Shown one piece after another: positions 47,228 through 56,500 of a stretch of DNA of 64,000 bases. Position 1 is the first letter of the stretch. Each line of letters starts with the position of its first letter. The notes beneath the pieces are model-generated. The model was not told where the DNA came from. It worked only from the letters and a program-made list of their open reading frames with translations, and did not search any database. The position numbers and the translations under genes were made by a program. The DNA is from Pseudomonas sp. sp1636. Its GTDB lineage: Bacteria > Pseudomonadota > Gammaproteobacteria > Pseudomonadales > Pseudomonadaceae. Location of the stretch: NCBI RefSeq assembly GCF_030376615.1, contig NZ_JARRAB010000013.1:1-64000 (forward strand), in the 5' to 3' direction.

Positions 47228-47671
47228 TCACCAGGTCAGATAGAACATACCCTTGGCCAGCAACACGATGCCGACCATATGGCAGAACAGGCTGACATGG
47301 ATGATGCGCAAATAGCGCGCATTCATGCGCTTGCTCCGGAACAGCCACATGGCGCTGAAGAAATGCCCGAGCACACTACCAGCAAGCATGACCTTCAGCG
47401 TCAACAGGGTGTTGAAGGACGACGCCAGCGGCGTGGCCAACGCAGGCAGATAACGCAGCCAGAGCATGCCCAGGCCGGCGCCAAACAACACCAGCAACAC
47501 CCAGGGCATCAACTGCCGGGCACGTCGCCCGATGCCCTGCTCGATCAGACGCATGGCCTCGAACGGCACCCGCTTGCGCACACTTTCCAGGATCAGAACT
47601 TCGAAGAACACGGTGCCGATAAACATCAGCGCGGCGAACAGGTGGAGAATCAGCAGGATCGGATAACTCAT
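47228..47671 (-). CDS. CopD-like four-helix inner-membrane protein, paralogue A
   Basis: 147 residues with four transmembrane helices. It starts 'MSYPILLILHLFAALMFIGTVFFEVLILE' and ends 'HMVGIVLLAKGMFYLTW'. His10 in helix 1 and His in the third and fourth helices could bind heme or copper. It matches the small CopD-like membrane family and is clearly paralogous to 58165-58617 (same start, same 'GIVLLAKGMFYLxW' end). It lies 50 bp downstream of nnrS, suggesting co-expression in NO or heme-copper physiology. Exact function unknown. Confidence 0.75.
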   Translation of the reverse strand: MSYPILLILHLFAALMFIGTVFFEVLILESVRKRVPFEAMRLIEQGIGRRARQLMPWVLLVLFGAGLGMLWLRYLPALATPLASSFNTLLTLKVMLAGSVLGHFFSAMWLFRSKRMNARYLRIIHVSLFCHMVGIVLLAKGMFYLTW

Positions 47672-47721
47672 GGGCTACTCGGCTGGCAGGACAGTTGGCA
47701 AGACATGACACACATACGCAT

Positions 47722-48912
47722 TCATCCCGGATGCCCATCGACGCGCGCCCGGCACAGCATTGGCCCGTAGCGCCAGGCGAACAGGGCAAAGGCCAGGCTC
47801 CAACACGCGACGGCCAGCCACAGCCCCCCAAACGGCCAGACCTCGATCAAGCCGACGCGAAACAGGCCGGCCAGCTGCAGCAGGATAAACGCCAGGGTCA
47901 TCCCGGCCGGCGGCGTCAGTGAGCGGCCGGTATGGCCCAGGCTGACGCGCGCGATCATGGCCAGAATCAAGCCACCCATGGAGCCGACCGTCAAGGCATG
48001 CAGCGGCTGACTGAGATTGCTCAGCAGGCCGAGATGCCAGAGCGCCATGCCCAGGCAAGCCAGACCCAACCAGGCATAGGCCAGGTGCAGCGACCAGAGC
48101 AAGGGCACCCGCCACATAGCCGCGTCATACCAGCGCGCCAGGCGCAGCAGATGCCCTGCCGCGAGCAGCGCGAACAACAAGGCGACCCAGGCGTTGGCCT
48201 GCAGGGCGATGCCGGCGGCATAGAGAATGGCGACCAACGCCGAACCCAGCAGCAACAGCAGGTCGAGCCAGGGCCAAGGCTTAACGCCCACCACCCGCCC
48301 CAGGCCGCGCTGGGTGAAGAACGGAATCACCCGCCCGCCGATCAATCCCATCATCGCCGCAACCAGCCAAACCCCGGCCAGCACGCCCTGGCGCTGCAGC
48401 ACGTCGTTGGCACTGGCCAAGCCAGCCACGGCGACGGCGTCCACTGCCGTCAACAGCAGCAAGACCGCCACAATCGGATAATTGCGTTTCTGCCTGGCCT
48501 GCCACAGCGAACGCGCCATTACCGCCGCCACCGCCAGCGGAAAAGCCAACTCCAGCACGGCCAGCAACGGCAACGGCAGGTCGCCCAACCAGGCCAGCCG
48601 TGCCGCCAGCCAGAGCAGCGCCAGCGCAGTCAGCGGCCGCCCCTGCAGCCCTGGCTGGCCGGTCCAGGTCTGCACCGCAGACAAGAGAAAACCGGCAATG
48701 ATCGCCAGGGCGAAACCGAACAGCAACTCATGCCGGTGCCAGGCCAGCCAGCCGCCGGCCGGCTGCCACTCGCCCATCCAGCCACTATAGGCCGCCAGCC
48801 ACAGCGGTATGGCCAACAGCGCGAACAGGCAGCCACCCAGAAAGAAAGGCCGAAAGCCCAAACGCCACAGCGGGCTGATCGCCAACGCCTTGCGGCGGTC
48901 AAGTACTTGCAT
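47722..48912 (-). CDS. nnrS: NnrS, heme-copper membrane protein of NO stress tolerance
   Basis: 396 residues from the ATG at 48912, with AAGGAGA upstream. About 12 transmembrane helices. NnrS signatures: 'PLWRLGFRPFFLGG' (about 15-28), 'WHRHELLFGFALAIIAGFLLSAVQTWTGQP' (about 59-88), 'GRVIPFFTQRGLG' (about 196-208) and 'HALTVGSMGGLILAMIARVSLGHTGR' (about 309-334), with several conserved His. NnrS protects against NO-derived iron-dinitrosyl stress and is regulated with denitrification genes. Preceded by two small overlapping genes on the same strand. Confidence 0.93.
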   Translation of the reverse strand: MQVLDRRKALAISPLWRLGFRPFFLGGCLFALLAIPLWLAAYSGWMGEWQPAGGWLAWHRHELLFGFALAIIAGFLLSAVQTWTGQPGLQGRPLTALALLWLAARLAWLGDLPLPLLAVLELAFPLAVAAVMARSLWQARQKRNYPIVAVLLLLTAVDAVAVAGLASANDVLQRQGVLAGVWLVAAMMGLIGGRVIPFFTQRGLGRVVGVKPWPWLDLLLLLGSALVAILYAAGIALQANAWVALLFALLAAGHLLRLARWYDAAMWRVPLLWSLHLAYAWLGLACLGMALWHLGLLSNLSQPLHALTVGSMGGLILAMIARVSLGHTGRSLTPPAGMTLAFILLQLAGLFRVGLIEVWPFGGLWLAVACWSLAFALFAWRYGPMLCRARVDGHPG

Positions 48913-48951
48913 GTTGCATCTCCTTAGATTGCCGAACAAATCCGGCCTTAC

Positions 48952-49125
48952 TCACTTAACCAGCGCGCAGGCAAGCAGACCCAACAACAGCAGACCAAGC
49001 ACAGGCCAGCGGCTGCTCAATCGCGAGCATGCACCAGCAGCGGCAGCCTGTCGCCCACGACGGGCAAGGTGTGCCGCAAAGCACTCGGCACCCTGCTCGA
49101 GATTGCCGCCCATGACCTCAAACAT
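48952..49125 (-). CDS. Small tail-anchored-like membrane protein upstream of nnrS
   Basis: 57 residues. An amphipathic N-terminal part (MFEVMGGNLEQGAECFAAHLARRGR) is followed by one C-terminal transmembrane helix (about 40-55, 'WPVLGLLLLGLLACAL') and a terminal Lys. The ATG overlaps the previous small gene's stop (ATGTTTGA), and the stop is 39 bp before nnrS, so it looks like part of the nnrS operon. Codon third positions are GC-rich, as in real genes here. No family recognised; a small NnrS partner is conceivable. Confidence 0.5.
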   Translation of the reverse strand: MFEVMGGNLEQGAECFAAHLARRGRQAAAAGACSRLSSRWPVLGLLLLGLLACALVK

Positions 49126-49297
49126 ACGAATCGCCCCCTTGCGGCGACAGGCCATTGTCCAGCGCCAAGACGACAACCGGATTGGCCATATCGAATCGAC
49201 AAGTGATTCCGGCGGGCGCTCTGAGCAACTGGCCGGCCGGTACGGCGGCGGCGCCGAACAACGCCGCAGCAGGGAAATGCATATTGAACAATTGCAT
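49118..49297 (-). CDS. Small hydrophobic protein, first gene of a possible nnrS operon
   Basis: 59 residues from the ATG at 49297, chosen because GGAG lies eight bases upstream; an ATG four codons earlier has none. Begins MQLFNMHFPAAALFGAAAVPAG, which could be a membrane segment or leader, then a moderately polar tail with 'TCRFDMANPVVVLALDN'. The 8-bp overlap with the next small gene argues for translational coupling. An inverted repeat ATTGAG-N7-CTCAAT (49308-49326) lies just upstream. Family unknown. Confidence 0.45.
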   Translation of the reverse strand: MQLFNMHFPAAALFGAAAVPAGQLLRAPAGITCRFDMANPVVVLALDNGLSPQGGDSYV

Positions 49298-49785
49298 GAC
49301 TCGCTCCATTGAGTGATTCGCTCAATCATTATCAATACAAGAACCGCGCCAAGATTTAAATCCATATACATCAGGCTCTTAGTATTAAGAAGGTACATAG
49401 AACCCCGAATTTAATGGTACTTATGACCCCGCCAAGTCCGAATAACCAGATTGCCGCACGCAATGTCGGCAGCACACTCAGAGGGGGCAACCGGCACCAG
49501 CGCAAGATCAGTTGCCCGGCCCGCTCGAAAGAGTTCGCCCGCCGCCTTCGACGAAGCGCCGCCACGCCGTAAACCGAGGCACTGCGGAATCAACAGCGGC
49601 TGGGGCGGACACACAGGTGACAACGCGCCAATTGTTGCGGAGTCTGCCGTGCTGAAACGCGGAACGTGGGGACGCTCAGGCGCAATGCCTACTGCTGTTG
49701 CAGGGCAACAGGCACGGCACCCGGCAGGCGCTTACGGGGAGAACGGCAGGAAGCCCGCCATGCCAACGCGGCAGGGCGGGCACAA
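49298..49785. other. Noncoding stretch between nnrS operon and mexS
   Basis: No convincing gene in 488 bp: short open frames on both strands have no ribosome-binding sites or recognisable products. Near its left edge are an inverted repeat (49308-49326), a half-conserved Anr-like sequence TCAATCATTATCAA (49322-49335) and an AT-rich tract to about 49430, suitable for a promoter of the leftward operon. The right half is more GC-rich with no feature I can name. Confidence 0.5.
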
Positions 49786-50802
49786 TCAGGGCAGTAACAA
49801 CGCCACTCGCCCGCGATTCGGACAAGTTTCCATATAGCGATGGGCGGCGATGAAATCGTCGAAGGCGAACACCTTGTCGATGACCGGCGTGAGCAAGTGA
49901 TCGGCGGTCAACTGGTTGATGTGGCGCAAGGCGCGCTGCACCGCCTCCTGATTGGGCTCGATGCCCAGCTCCGGGTGCCCGGTGAAGTCGAGCACGCAGT
50001 GACGGAAAAACTGCAGGTGCTTTTTGAACGCGGCGCAGGCGGGAAAGGCGGTGTCGTTGCCACCGTTGACGCCGCACATGATCAGCTTGCCGCGTGCAGC
50101 GGCAACATCGCCGAGCAGCTTCATCTGCTGCCCGGCGCACTGGTCGAGAATCACCTCGACTCCCTTACCCTCGGTACAGCGTTCGATTTCCAGTACCAGA
50201 TCCTGCTCTTCGGTGACCACCACCTTGTCGGCCCCCAACTCGCGCAGGAAGTCGCGGTTGCTCGCCTGACTGGTCGAGGCGATGACCGTCGCCCCCAGCG
50301 CCTTGGCCAACTGCACCGTCTGCGGGGCCAGGCAATGGCTGGCCTCGGTGATCAACACATGCTGGCCGGGTTGCAACCTGGACAGGTCGATCAGGGCGAA
50401 ATAGGCGAACAGCAAAGCGGTGTAATGCACGCTGGCTTGCAGCGGCGACAACACCTCCGGGTAGCGGGTCAGGGCGTAACGCGGCATCACGACCAGATCG
50501 CCCCAGGTCGGATAGCGATTGGCAGTGCTGGCCGGGAAACTGGCGACCGCCGTGCCGATTTCCAGGTCATCGACGCCCGCTCCCAAGGCTTCGACGGTAC
50601 CGGCCAGCTCGCTACCCATGCCGGCAGGCAGGCGGGCCTGTTCTGCGGCCAGATTCTGCCGCCACAGGACATCGCTCCAGCTCAATCCTACGGCCTGGAC
50701 GCGCACCAGCACCTCGCCCGGGCCGGGTGTCGGGGCTGGCAACTCTTCGCAGCGAAGAACATCAGCGTCGCCGAATTTATGGAAACGGATCATGCGGGAC
50801 AT
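49786..50802 (-). CDS. mexS: MexS-type medium-chain dehydrogenase/quinone oxidoreductase
   Basis: 338 residues. MDR fold without the catalytic zinc Cys-His set: GroES-like N-terminus 'FHKFGDADVLRCEELPAPTPGPGEVLVRVQAVGLSWSDVLWRQ' and Rossmann region 'VLITEASHCLAPQTVQLAKALGATVIAST' (about 149-177) followed by 'ELGADKVVV'. Length and position next to mexT-mexEF-oprN identify it with P. aeruginosa MexS, whose loss switches on MexEF-OprN, probably by detoxifying an inducing metabolite. Divergent from mexT; MexT is known to control it. Confidence 0.88.
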   Translation of the reverse strand: MSRMIRFHKFGDADVLRCEELPAPTPGPGEVLVRVQAVGLSWSDVLWRQNLAAEQARLPAGMGSELAGTVEALGAGVDDLEIGTAVASFPASTANRYPTWGDLVVMPRYALTRYPEVLSPLQASVHYTALLFAYFALIDLSRLQPGQHVLITEASHCLAPQTVQLAKALGATVIASTSQASNRDFLRELGADKVVVTEEQDLVLEIERCTEGKGVEVILDQCAGQQMKLLGDVAAARGKLIMCGVNGGNDTAFPACAAFKKHLQFFRHCVLDFTGHPELGIEPNQEAVQRALRHINQLTADHLLTPVIDKVFAFDDFIAAHRYMETCPNRGRVALLLP

Positions 50803-51054
50803 CGTTACCTCAAACTCTGATCACGGATTACTACTTCAATGATTGTGGACTCTATCCCTTGAGCCCAGTCAACACCACCCGCCACCGTCAATAGTCGTCA
50901 TGCCTGGCAATGATTGCCGCAAGCCGGCTTTCCTTATCGGCATGACAGCTCGTACTATTGCCTGATGCAGGCTCTCACCGGCAGCCCCGTGCCGACAAGC
51001 GCAACATGCCGAGCCCGCTCGCATCAAGGCCGCTTCACTTCGAATGGTAACCGG

Positions 51055-51969
51055 ATGAACCGTAACGACCTACGCCGCCTCGATCTCAACCTGCTGATCG
51101 TCTTCGAAACCCTGATGCACGAACGCAGCGTGACCCGCGCGGCGGAGAAACTGTTTCTCGGCCAGCCAGCGATCAGCGCCGCCCTCGCCCGCCTGCGCAA
51201 CCTGTTCGACGATCCGCTGTTCGTGCGCACCGGGCGCAGCATGGAGCCCACCGCCCGGGCCGAGGAAATCTTCGCCCTGCTCTCACCGGCGCTCGACTCG
51301 ATCTCCACGGCGGTCAGCCGCGCCGCCGACTTCGATCCGGCCACCAGTAGCGCGGTGTTTCGCGTTGGCTTGTCGGATGACGTCGAGTTCGCCCTGCTGC
51401 CCGCCCTGCTCCGCCGTCTGCGCGCCGAGGCGCCGGGGGTGGTGTTGGTGGTGCGCCGCGCCAACTACCTGTTGATGCCCAACCTGCTGGCCTCCGGCGA
51501 GATTTCGGTGGGCGTCAGCTACACCGAAGAGTTGCCGGCCAACGCCAAGCGCAAGACCCTGCGCCGCAGCAAGGCCAAACTGTTGCGCGCCGACTCGGTG
51601 CCGGGCGCCCTGAGCCTGGACGACTATTGCGCCAGGCCACATGCGCTGGTGTCCTTCGCCGGTGATCTCAACGGCTTTATCGACGAGCAACTGCTGAGCA
51701 TGAGCCGTAGTCGCAAGGTGGTGCTGGCAGTCCCACAGTTCAACGGCCTGGGCGCCCTGCTGGCCGGTACCGACCTGCTCTCGGTAGTCCCGGACTATAC
51801 CGCCGCCGCCTTGACCGCCGCCGGCGGCCTGCGCGCCGAGGACTTGCCCTTCGCAACCAACAGCTTCGAGATGTCCATGGCCTGGCGCGGCGCCCAGGAT
51901 AACGACCCCGCCGAGCGCTGGCTGCGCTCGCGCATCCAGATGTTCTGCGGCGACCCGGACAGCTTGTAA
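51055..51969 (+). CDS. mexT: MexT, LysR-type activator of mexEF-oprN
   Basis: 304 residues from the ATG at 51055; the longer frame adds 47 unsupported residues. LysR HTH 'LNLLIVFETLMHERSVTRAAEKLFLGQPAISAALARLRNLFDDPLFVRTGRSMEPT' (about 10-65), followed by a periplasmic-binding-like effector domain ('ASGEISVGVSYTEELP', 'AVPQFNGLGALLAGTDLLSVVPDY'). It closely resembles P. aeruginosa MexT throughout. No frameshift of the sort that silences mexT in some laboratory strains is seen; the frame is intact. It activates the downstream efflux operon. Confidence 0.93.
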   Translation: MNRNDLRRLDLNLLIVFETLMHERSVTRAAEKLFLGQPAISAALARLRNLFDDPLFVRTGRSMEPTARAEEIFALLSPALDSISTAVSRAADFDPATSSAVFRVGLSDDVEFALLPALLRRLRAEAPGVVLVVRRANYLLMPNLLASGEISVGVSYTEELPANAKRKTLRRSKAKLLRADSVPGALSLDDYCARPHALVSFAGDLNGFIDEQLLSMSRSRKVVLAVPQFNGLGALLAGTDLLSVVPDYTAAALTAAGGLRAEDLPFATNSFEMSMAWRGAQDNDPAERWLRSRIQMFCGDPDSL

Positions 51970-52020
51970 ACGCTACCCGGCATAGATACCGCCCTGCACC
52001 TCTATCGAGGTCGACAAACC

Positions 52021-52106
52021 GTAGCCCGAATAAGCGCCAGCGCAATCCGGGGGGCTCGGTGCATGTGCAGCCGTTCCCGGATTGCGCCAAGGCTTATCCG
52101 GGCTAC
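52021..52106. repeat. Long inverted repeat of Pseudomonas intergenic type between mexT and mexE
   Basis: Arms GTAGCCCGAATAAGCGCCAG... (52021-52052) and ...CAAGGCTTATCCGGGCTAC (52075-52106) pair over about 30 bases with few mismatches around a 22-base loop. Probably terminates mexT transcription and separates it from the mexE promoter. Confidence 0.75.
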
Positions 52107-52152
52107 AGGAGCTTTGTTCACATCCGTAACCATCGATACAAGCCCGCAAACC

Positions 52153-52167
52153 ATCACTAAGAGTGAT
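52153..52167 (+). promoter_or_regulatory. Candidate MexT (nod-box-like) operator before mexE
   Basis: ATCACTAAGAGTGAT is an inverted repeat of the LysR ATC-N9-GAT form, 86 bp upstream of the mexE ATG. It only partly fits the published MexT consensus as I recall it. Confidence 0.5.
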
Positions 52168-52252
52168 ACTCATCTTCGAGTCGTTCGATTCGCTCCAGCC
52201 AGCCCAGCGCCGCACACTCCGCCATCTAAAACTTACTATGGCGGGGTCTCAC

Positions 52253-53494
52253 ATGGATCAGTCGAAGAAAAACCTCTGGCATTTTCCCGCGGCACTGGCC
52301 GCTCTGTTGGTTCTCAGCGCCTGCGGCCAGGCGCCGGAAGCGCTGCAGCAGATGCCCGCGGCGAAAGTCAGCGTGGCCGAAGTCATTCAGCAACCGATCA
52401 ACGAATGGGATGAATTCAGCGGACGCTTGGAGGCCCCCGAGTCGGTGGATATCCGCCCACGGGTCTCCGGTTTTATCGACCGTGTGGCATTCGCCGAAGG
52501 CAGCCTGGTGAAGCAAGGCGACCTGCTGTTCCAGATCGACCCGCGGCCGTTCCAGGCCGAGGTCAAGCGCCTCGAAGCGCAATTGCAACAGGCCCGCGCC
52601 AGCCAGGCCCGCACCGCCAGCGAGGCGCGTCGCGGCGAGCGTCTGCGCCAGAGCAACGCGATTTCCGCCGAACTGGCCGATGCCCGCAGCAGCGCGGCGC
52701 AGGAGGCCCAGGCGACGGTGGCCGGCATCCAGGCCGAGCTGGACAACGCCCGCCTCAACCTCAGTTTCACCCGGGTCAGCGCGCCCATCGACGGGCGCAT
52801 CAGCCGCGCCGAAGTCACCGCAGGCAATCTGGTCAGCGCCGGGCAAAGCCAGCTCACCACCGTGGTCAGCACCGACAAGGTCTACGCCTACTTCGCTGCC
52901 GATGAGCGAGTATTCCTCAAGTACGTCGAACTGGCCCGCCAGGCCGGCGCCCAGACCCGCGACGCCAGCCCGGTCTACCTCGGCCTGTCCAGCGAGGACG
53001 GCCACCCGCACCTCGGCCAACTGGATTTTCTCGACAACCAGGTCAACCCCAAGACCGGCACCATCCGTGGCCGCGCCGTGTTCGATAACGCCGACGGCCG
53101 CTTCACCCCGGGCCTCTATGCCCGCTTGAAACTGGTGGGCAGCAGCACCTACACCGCCACCCTGATCAAGGACGAAGCGGTGGGCACAGACCTGGGCAAG
53201 AAGTTCGTCCTGGTGCTCGGCGAGGACAACAGCGTGACCTACCGCGCCATCGAACTGGGGCCGAAGCTGGAAGGTCTGCGCATCGTGCGCAATGGCTTGG
53301 CCAAGGGCGAGAAGATCGTGGTCAACGGCCTGCAACGTGCCTTCCCCGGTTCCACCGTCGACCCGCAGAACGTGCCGATGGCCGATGAGCAAACATTGGC
53401 TCAGCTGACCCAACAACGCCAGGCCATTGAGCGCCACAACAGTCGCCGCCTCGCCGCGAAGAACAGCCCAGCCAACAACGCGCCACGCGGCTAA
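52253..53494 (+). CDS. mexE: RND efflux membrane fusion protein MexE
   Basis: 413 residues from the ATG at 52253 (MDQSKKN...), the position equivalent to P. aeruginosa MexE. Lipoprotein signal ends LSAC (about 25). HlyD-type lipoyl and hairpin domains: 'VDIRPRVSGFIDRVAFAEGSLVKQGDLLFQIDPRPFQAEV' (about 63-102), coiled hairpin about 100-165, 'LNLSFTRVSAPIDGRISRAEVTAGNLVSAGQ', then the beta-barrel and 'LKDEAVGTDLGKKFV'-like region. It links MexF to OprN across the periplasm. The operon exports chloramphenicol, quinolones, trimethoprim and quinolone-signal precursors in P. aeruginosa. Confidence 0.93.
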   Translation: MDQSKKNLWHFPAALAALLVLSACGQAPEALQQMPAAKVSVAEVIQQPINEWDEFSGRLEAPESVDIRPRVSGFIDRVAFAEGSLVKQGDLLFQIDPRPFQAEVKRLEAQLQQARASQARTASEARRGERLRQSNAISAELADARSSAAQEAQATVAGIQAELDNARLNLSFTRVSAPIDGRISRAEVTAGNLVSAGQSQLTTVVSTDKVYAYFAADERVFLKYVELARQAGAQTRDASPVYLGLSSEDGHPHLGQLDFLDNQVNPKTGTIRGRAVFDNADGRFTPGLYARLKLVGSSTYTATLIKDEAVGTDLGKKFVLVLGEDNSVTYRAIELGPKLEGLRIVRNGLAKGEKIVVNGLQRAFPGSTVDPQNVPMADEQTLAQLTQQRQAIERHNSRRLAAKNSPANNAPRG

Positions 53495-53507
53495 CAGGTA
53501 GACGACG

Positions 53508-56500
53508 ATGAACTTCTCGCAATTCTTTATCCAGCGGCCGATCTTCGCCGCCGTGCTGTCGCTGTTGATTCTGATCGGCGGGGCCATCTCGCTGTTCCAG
53601 CTGCCGATCAGCGAATACCCGGAAGTGGTGCCACCGACCGTGGTGGTGCATGCGGCCTTCCCCGGCGCCAACCCCAAGGTGATCGGCGAAACCGTCGCCT
53701 CGCCCTTGGAACAGGCGATCACCGGCGTCGAAGGCATGCTCTACATGTCCTCGCAGTCCACCGCCGACGGCAAGCTGAGCCTGACCCTGACCTTCGCCCT
53801 CGGCACCGACCTGGACAAGGCCCAGGTGCAGGTGCAGAACCGCGTGACCCGCACCATGCCGACCCTGCCCAGCGAAGTGCAACGCCTCGGCGTGACGGTG
53901 GACAAGGCCTCGCCCGACCTGACCATGGTGGTGCACCTGACTTCGCCGGACGACCGCTACGACATGCTCTATCTGTCCAACTATGCCGCGCTCAACGTCA
54001 AGGACGAGCTGGCGCGCCTGGATGGTGTCGGCGACGTGCAACTGTTCGGCCTGGGCGACTACTCGCTGCGCGTCTGGCTCGACCCGAACCAGGTCGCCTC
54101 GCGCGGCCTCACCGCCAGCGACGTGGTCAGCGCCATTCGCGAGCAGAACCGCCAGGTCGCCGCCGGCTCCCTCGGCGCGCCGCCATCGGATGCGGGCAAC
54201 AGCTTCCAGCTCTCGATCAACACCCAAGGCCGCCTGGTCAGTGAGGAAGAGTTCGAAAACATCATCGTCCGCGCCGGCGCGGACGGCGAGATCACCCGCT
54301 TGAAGGACATCGCCCGCATCGAACTGGGTTCCAGCCAGTACGCCCTGCGTTCGCTGCTCAACAACAAGCCGGCGGTGGCCATTCCGGTGTTCCAGCGCCC
54401 CGGTTCGAACGCCATCGCCATCTCCGACGCGGTGCGGGGGCGTATGGCCGAGCTGAAGCAGAGCTTCCCCCAGGGAGTGGACTACGAAATCGTCTACGAC
54501 CCGACCATCTTCGTCCGCGGCTCCATCGAGGCGGTGGTGCACACCCTGCTCGAAGCCATCGTGCTGGTGGTGCTGGTGGTGATCCTGTTCCTGCAAACCT
54601 GGCGCGCCTCGATCATTCCGCTGGTCGCCGTACCGGTTTCCTTGATCGGCACCTTCGCCGTGATGCACCTGCTGGGTTTCTCGCTCAACGCCCTGTCGCT
54701 GTTCGGCCTGGTGCTGGCCATCGGCATCGTGGTGGACGACGCCATCGTCGTGGTGGAGAACGTCGAGCGTAATATCGGCCTGGGCAAGAACCCGGTGGAC
54801 GCCACCAAGCAGGCGATGAAGGAAGTCACCGGACCGATCGTCGCCACCGCCCTGGTGCTCTGTGCAGTGTTTATTCCCACGGCCTTTATCTCCGGCCTGA
54901 GCGGGCAGTTCTATCAACAGTTCGCCCTGACCATCGCCATCTCCACGGTGATCTCGGCGTTCAACTCGCTGACCCTGTCCCCGGCCCTGGCCGCCGTCCT
55001 GCTGAAAAGCCATGATGCACCGAAGGACGGCTTCTCCAAGGTGCTCGACAAGCTGTTCGGCGGCTGGCTGTTCCAGCCGTTCAACCGCCTGTTCGAGCGG
55101 GCCAGCCATGGCTACGTCGGCACCGTGCAGCGCGTACTGCGCGGCAGCGGCATCGCCCTGCTGCTCTACGCCGGGCTGATGGGCCTGACCTACCTGGGCT
55201 TTGCGACCACCCCGAGCGGCTTCGTGCCGGCGCAAGACAAGCAGTACCTGGTGGCCTTCGCCCAACTGCCGGACGCCGCCACCCTCGACCGTACCGAGGC
55301 GGTGATCAAGCGCATGTCGGCCATCGCCGGCCAGCACCCGGGCGTGGAAAACACCGTGGCCTTCCCCGGCCTGTCGATCAACGGCTTCACCAACAGCCCC
55401 AACAGCGGCATCGTCTTCACCCCGCTTAGGGCCTTCGACCAGCGCAGCGATCCGGCGCTGAGCGCCGACGCCATCGCCGCCGAACTGAATGCCCAGTTCG
55501 CCGAGATTCAGGACGCCTATATCGCTATCTTCCCACCACCACCGGTGCAGGGCCTGGGCACCATCGGCGGCTTCCGCCTGCAGATCCAGGATCGCGGCAG
55601 CCTCGGTTACAACGAGCTGTACCTGCAGACCCAGAACATCCTGGCCAAGGCGCGGCAGCTGCCGGAGCTGAATCCCATGTCGGTGTTCACCAGCTACCAG
55701 GTCAACGTGCCGCAGATCGATGCCGCCATCGACCGCGAGAAGGCCAAGACCCACGGCGTGGCCATCGACGACATCTTCGACACCATGCAGATCTACCTCG
55801 GTTCGCTGTACGCCAACGACTTCAACCGTTTCGGCCGTACCTATCAGGTCAACGTGCAGGCCGAGCAGCGCTTCCGCCTGGAGCCGGAGCAGATCGGCCA
55901 GCTCAAGGTGCGCAACAACCGCGGTGAAATGGTGCCGCTGTCGACCTTCGTCAAGGTCGAGGGCAGCGCCGGCCCCGACCGGGTGATGCACTACAACGGC
56001 TTCCTCACCGCCGAAATCAACGGCGCCGCAGCACCCGGCTACAGCTCCGGCCAGGCCGAGGCGGCAATCGCCCAGTTGCTCAAGGAGGAACTGCCCAATG
56101 GCATGAGCTATGAATGGACCGACCTGACCTACCAGCAGATCCTCGCCGGCAACAGCGCGATCTTCGTCTTCCCGCTCTGCGTGTTGCTGGCCTTCCTGGT
56201 GCTGGCCGCCCAGTACGAAAGCTGGAGCCTGCCGCTGGCGGTGATCCTGATCGTGCCGATGACCCTGCTCTCGGCCATCAGCGGGGTGATCCTGGCCGGC
56301 GGCGACAACAACATCTTCACCCAGATCGGCCTGATCGTGCTGGTGGGCCTGGCGTGCAAGAACGCCATCCTCATCGTCGAGTTCGCCAAGGAGCAACAGG
56401 AGGCGGGCATGGATCGCGTCAGTGCCGTGCTGCAGGCCTGCCGCCTGCGTCTACGGCCGATCCTGATGACCAGCTTCGCCTTCATCATGGGCGTGGTGCC

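Noticed and set aside
49451..49837. 128-codon rightward frame before mexS
   Set aside because: Low-complexity Arg/Ala/Gly/Pro product, runs into the end of mexS on the other strand, no ribosome-binding site.
53322..56396. 1024-codon open frame antisense to mexF
   Set aside because: Long antisense frames are common in GC-rich DNA; the product is a His/Gln/Gly-rich string with no domain, and the other strand encodes an unmistakable RND pump.
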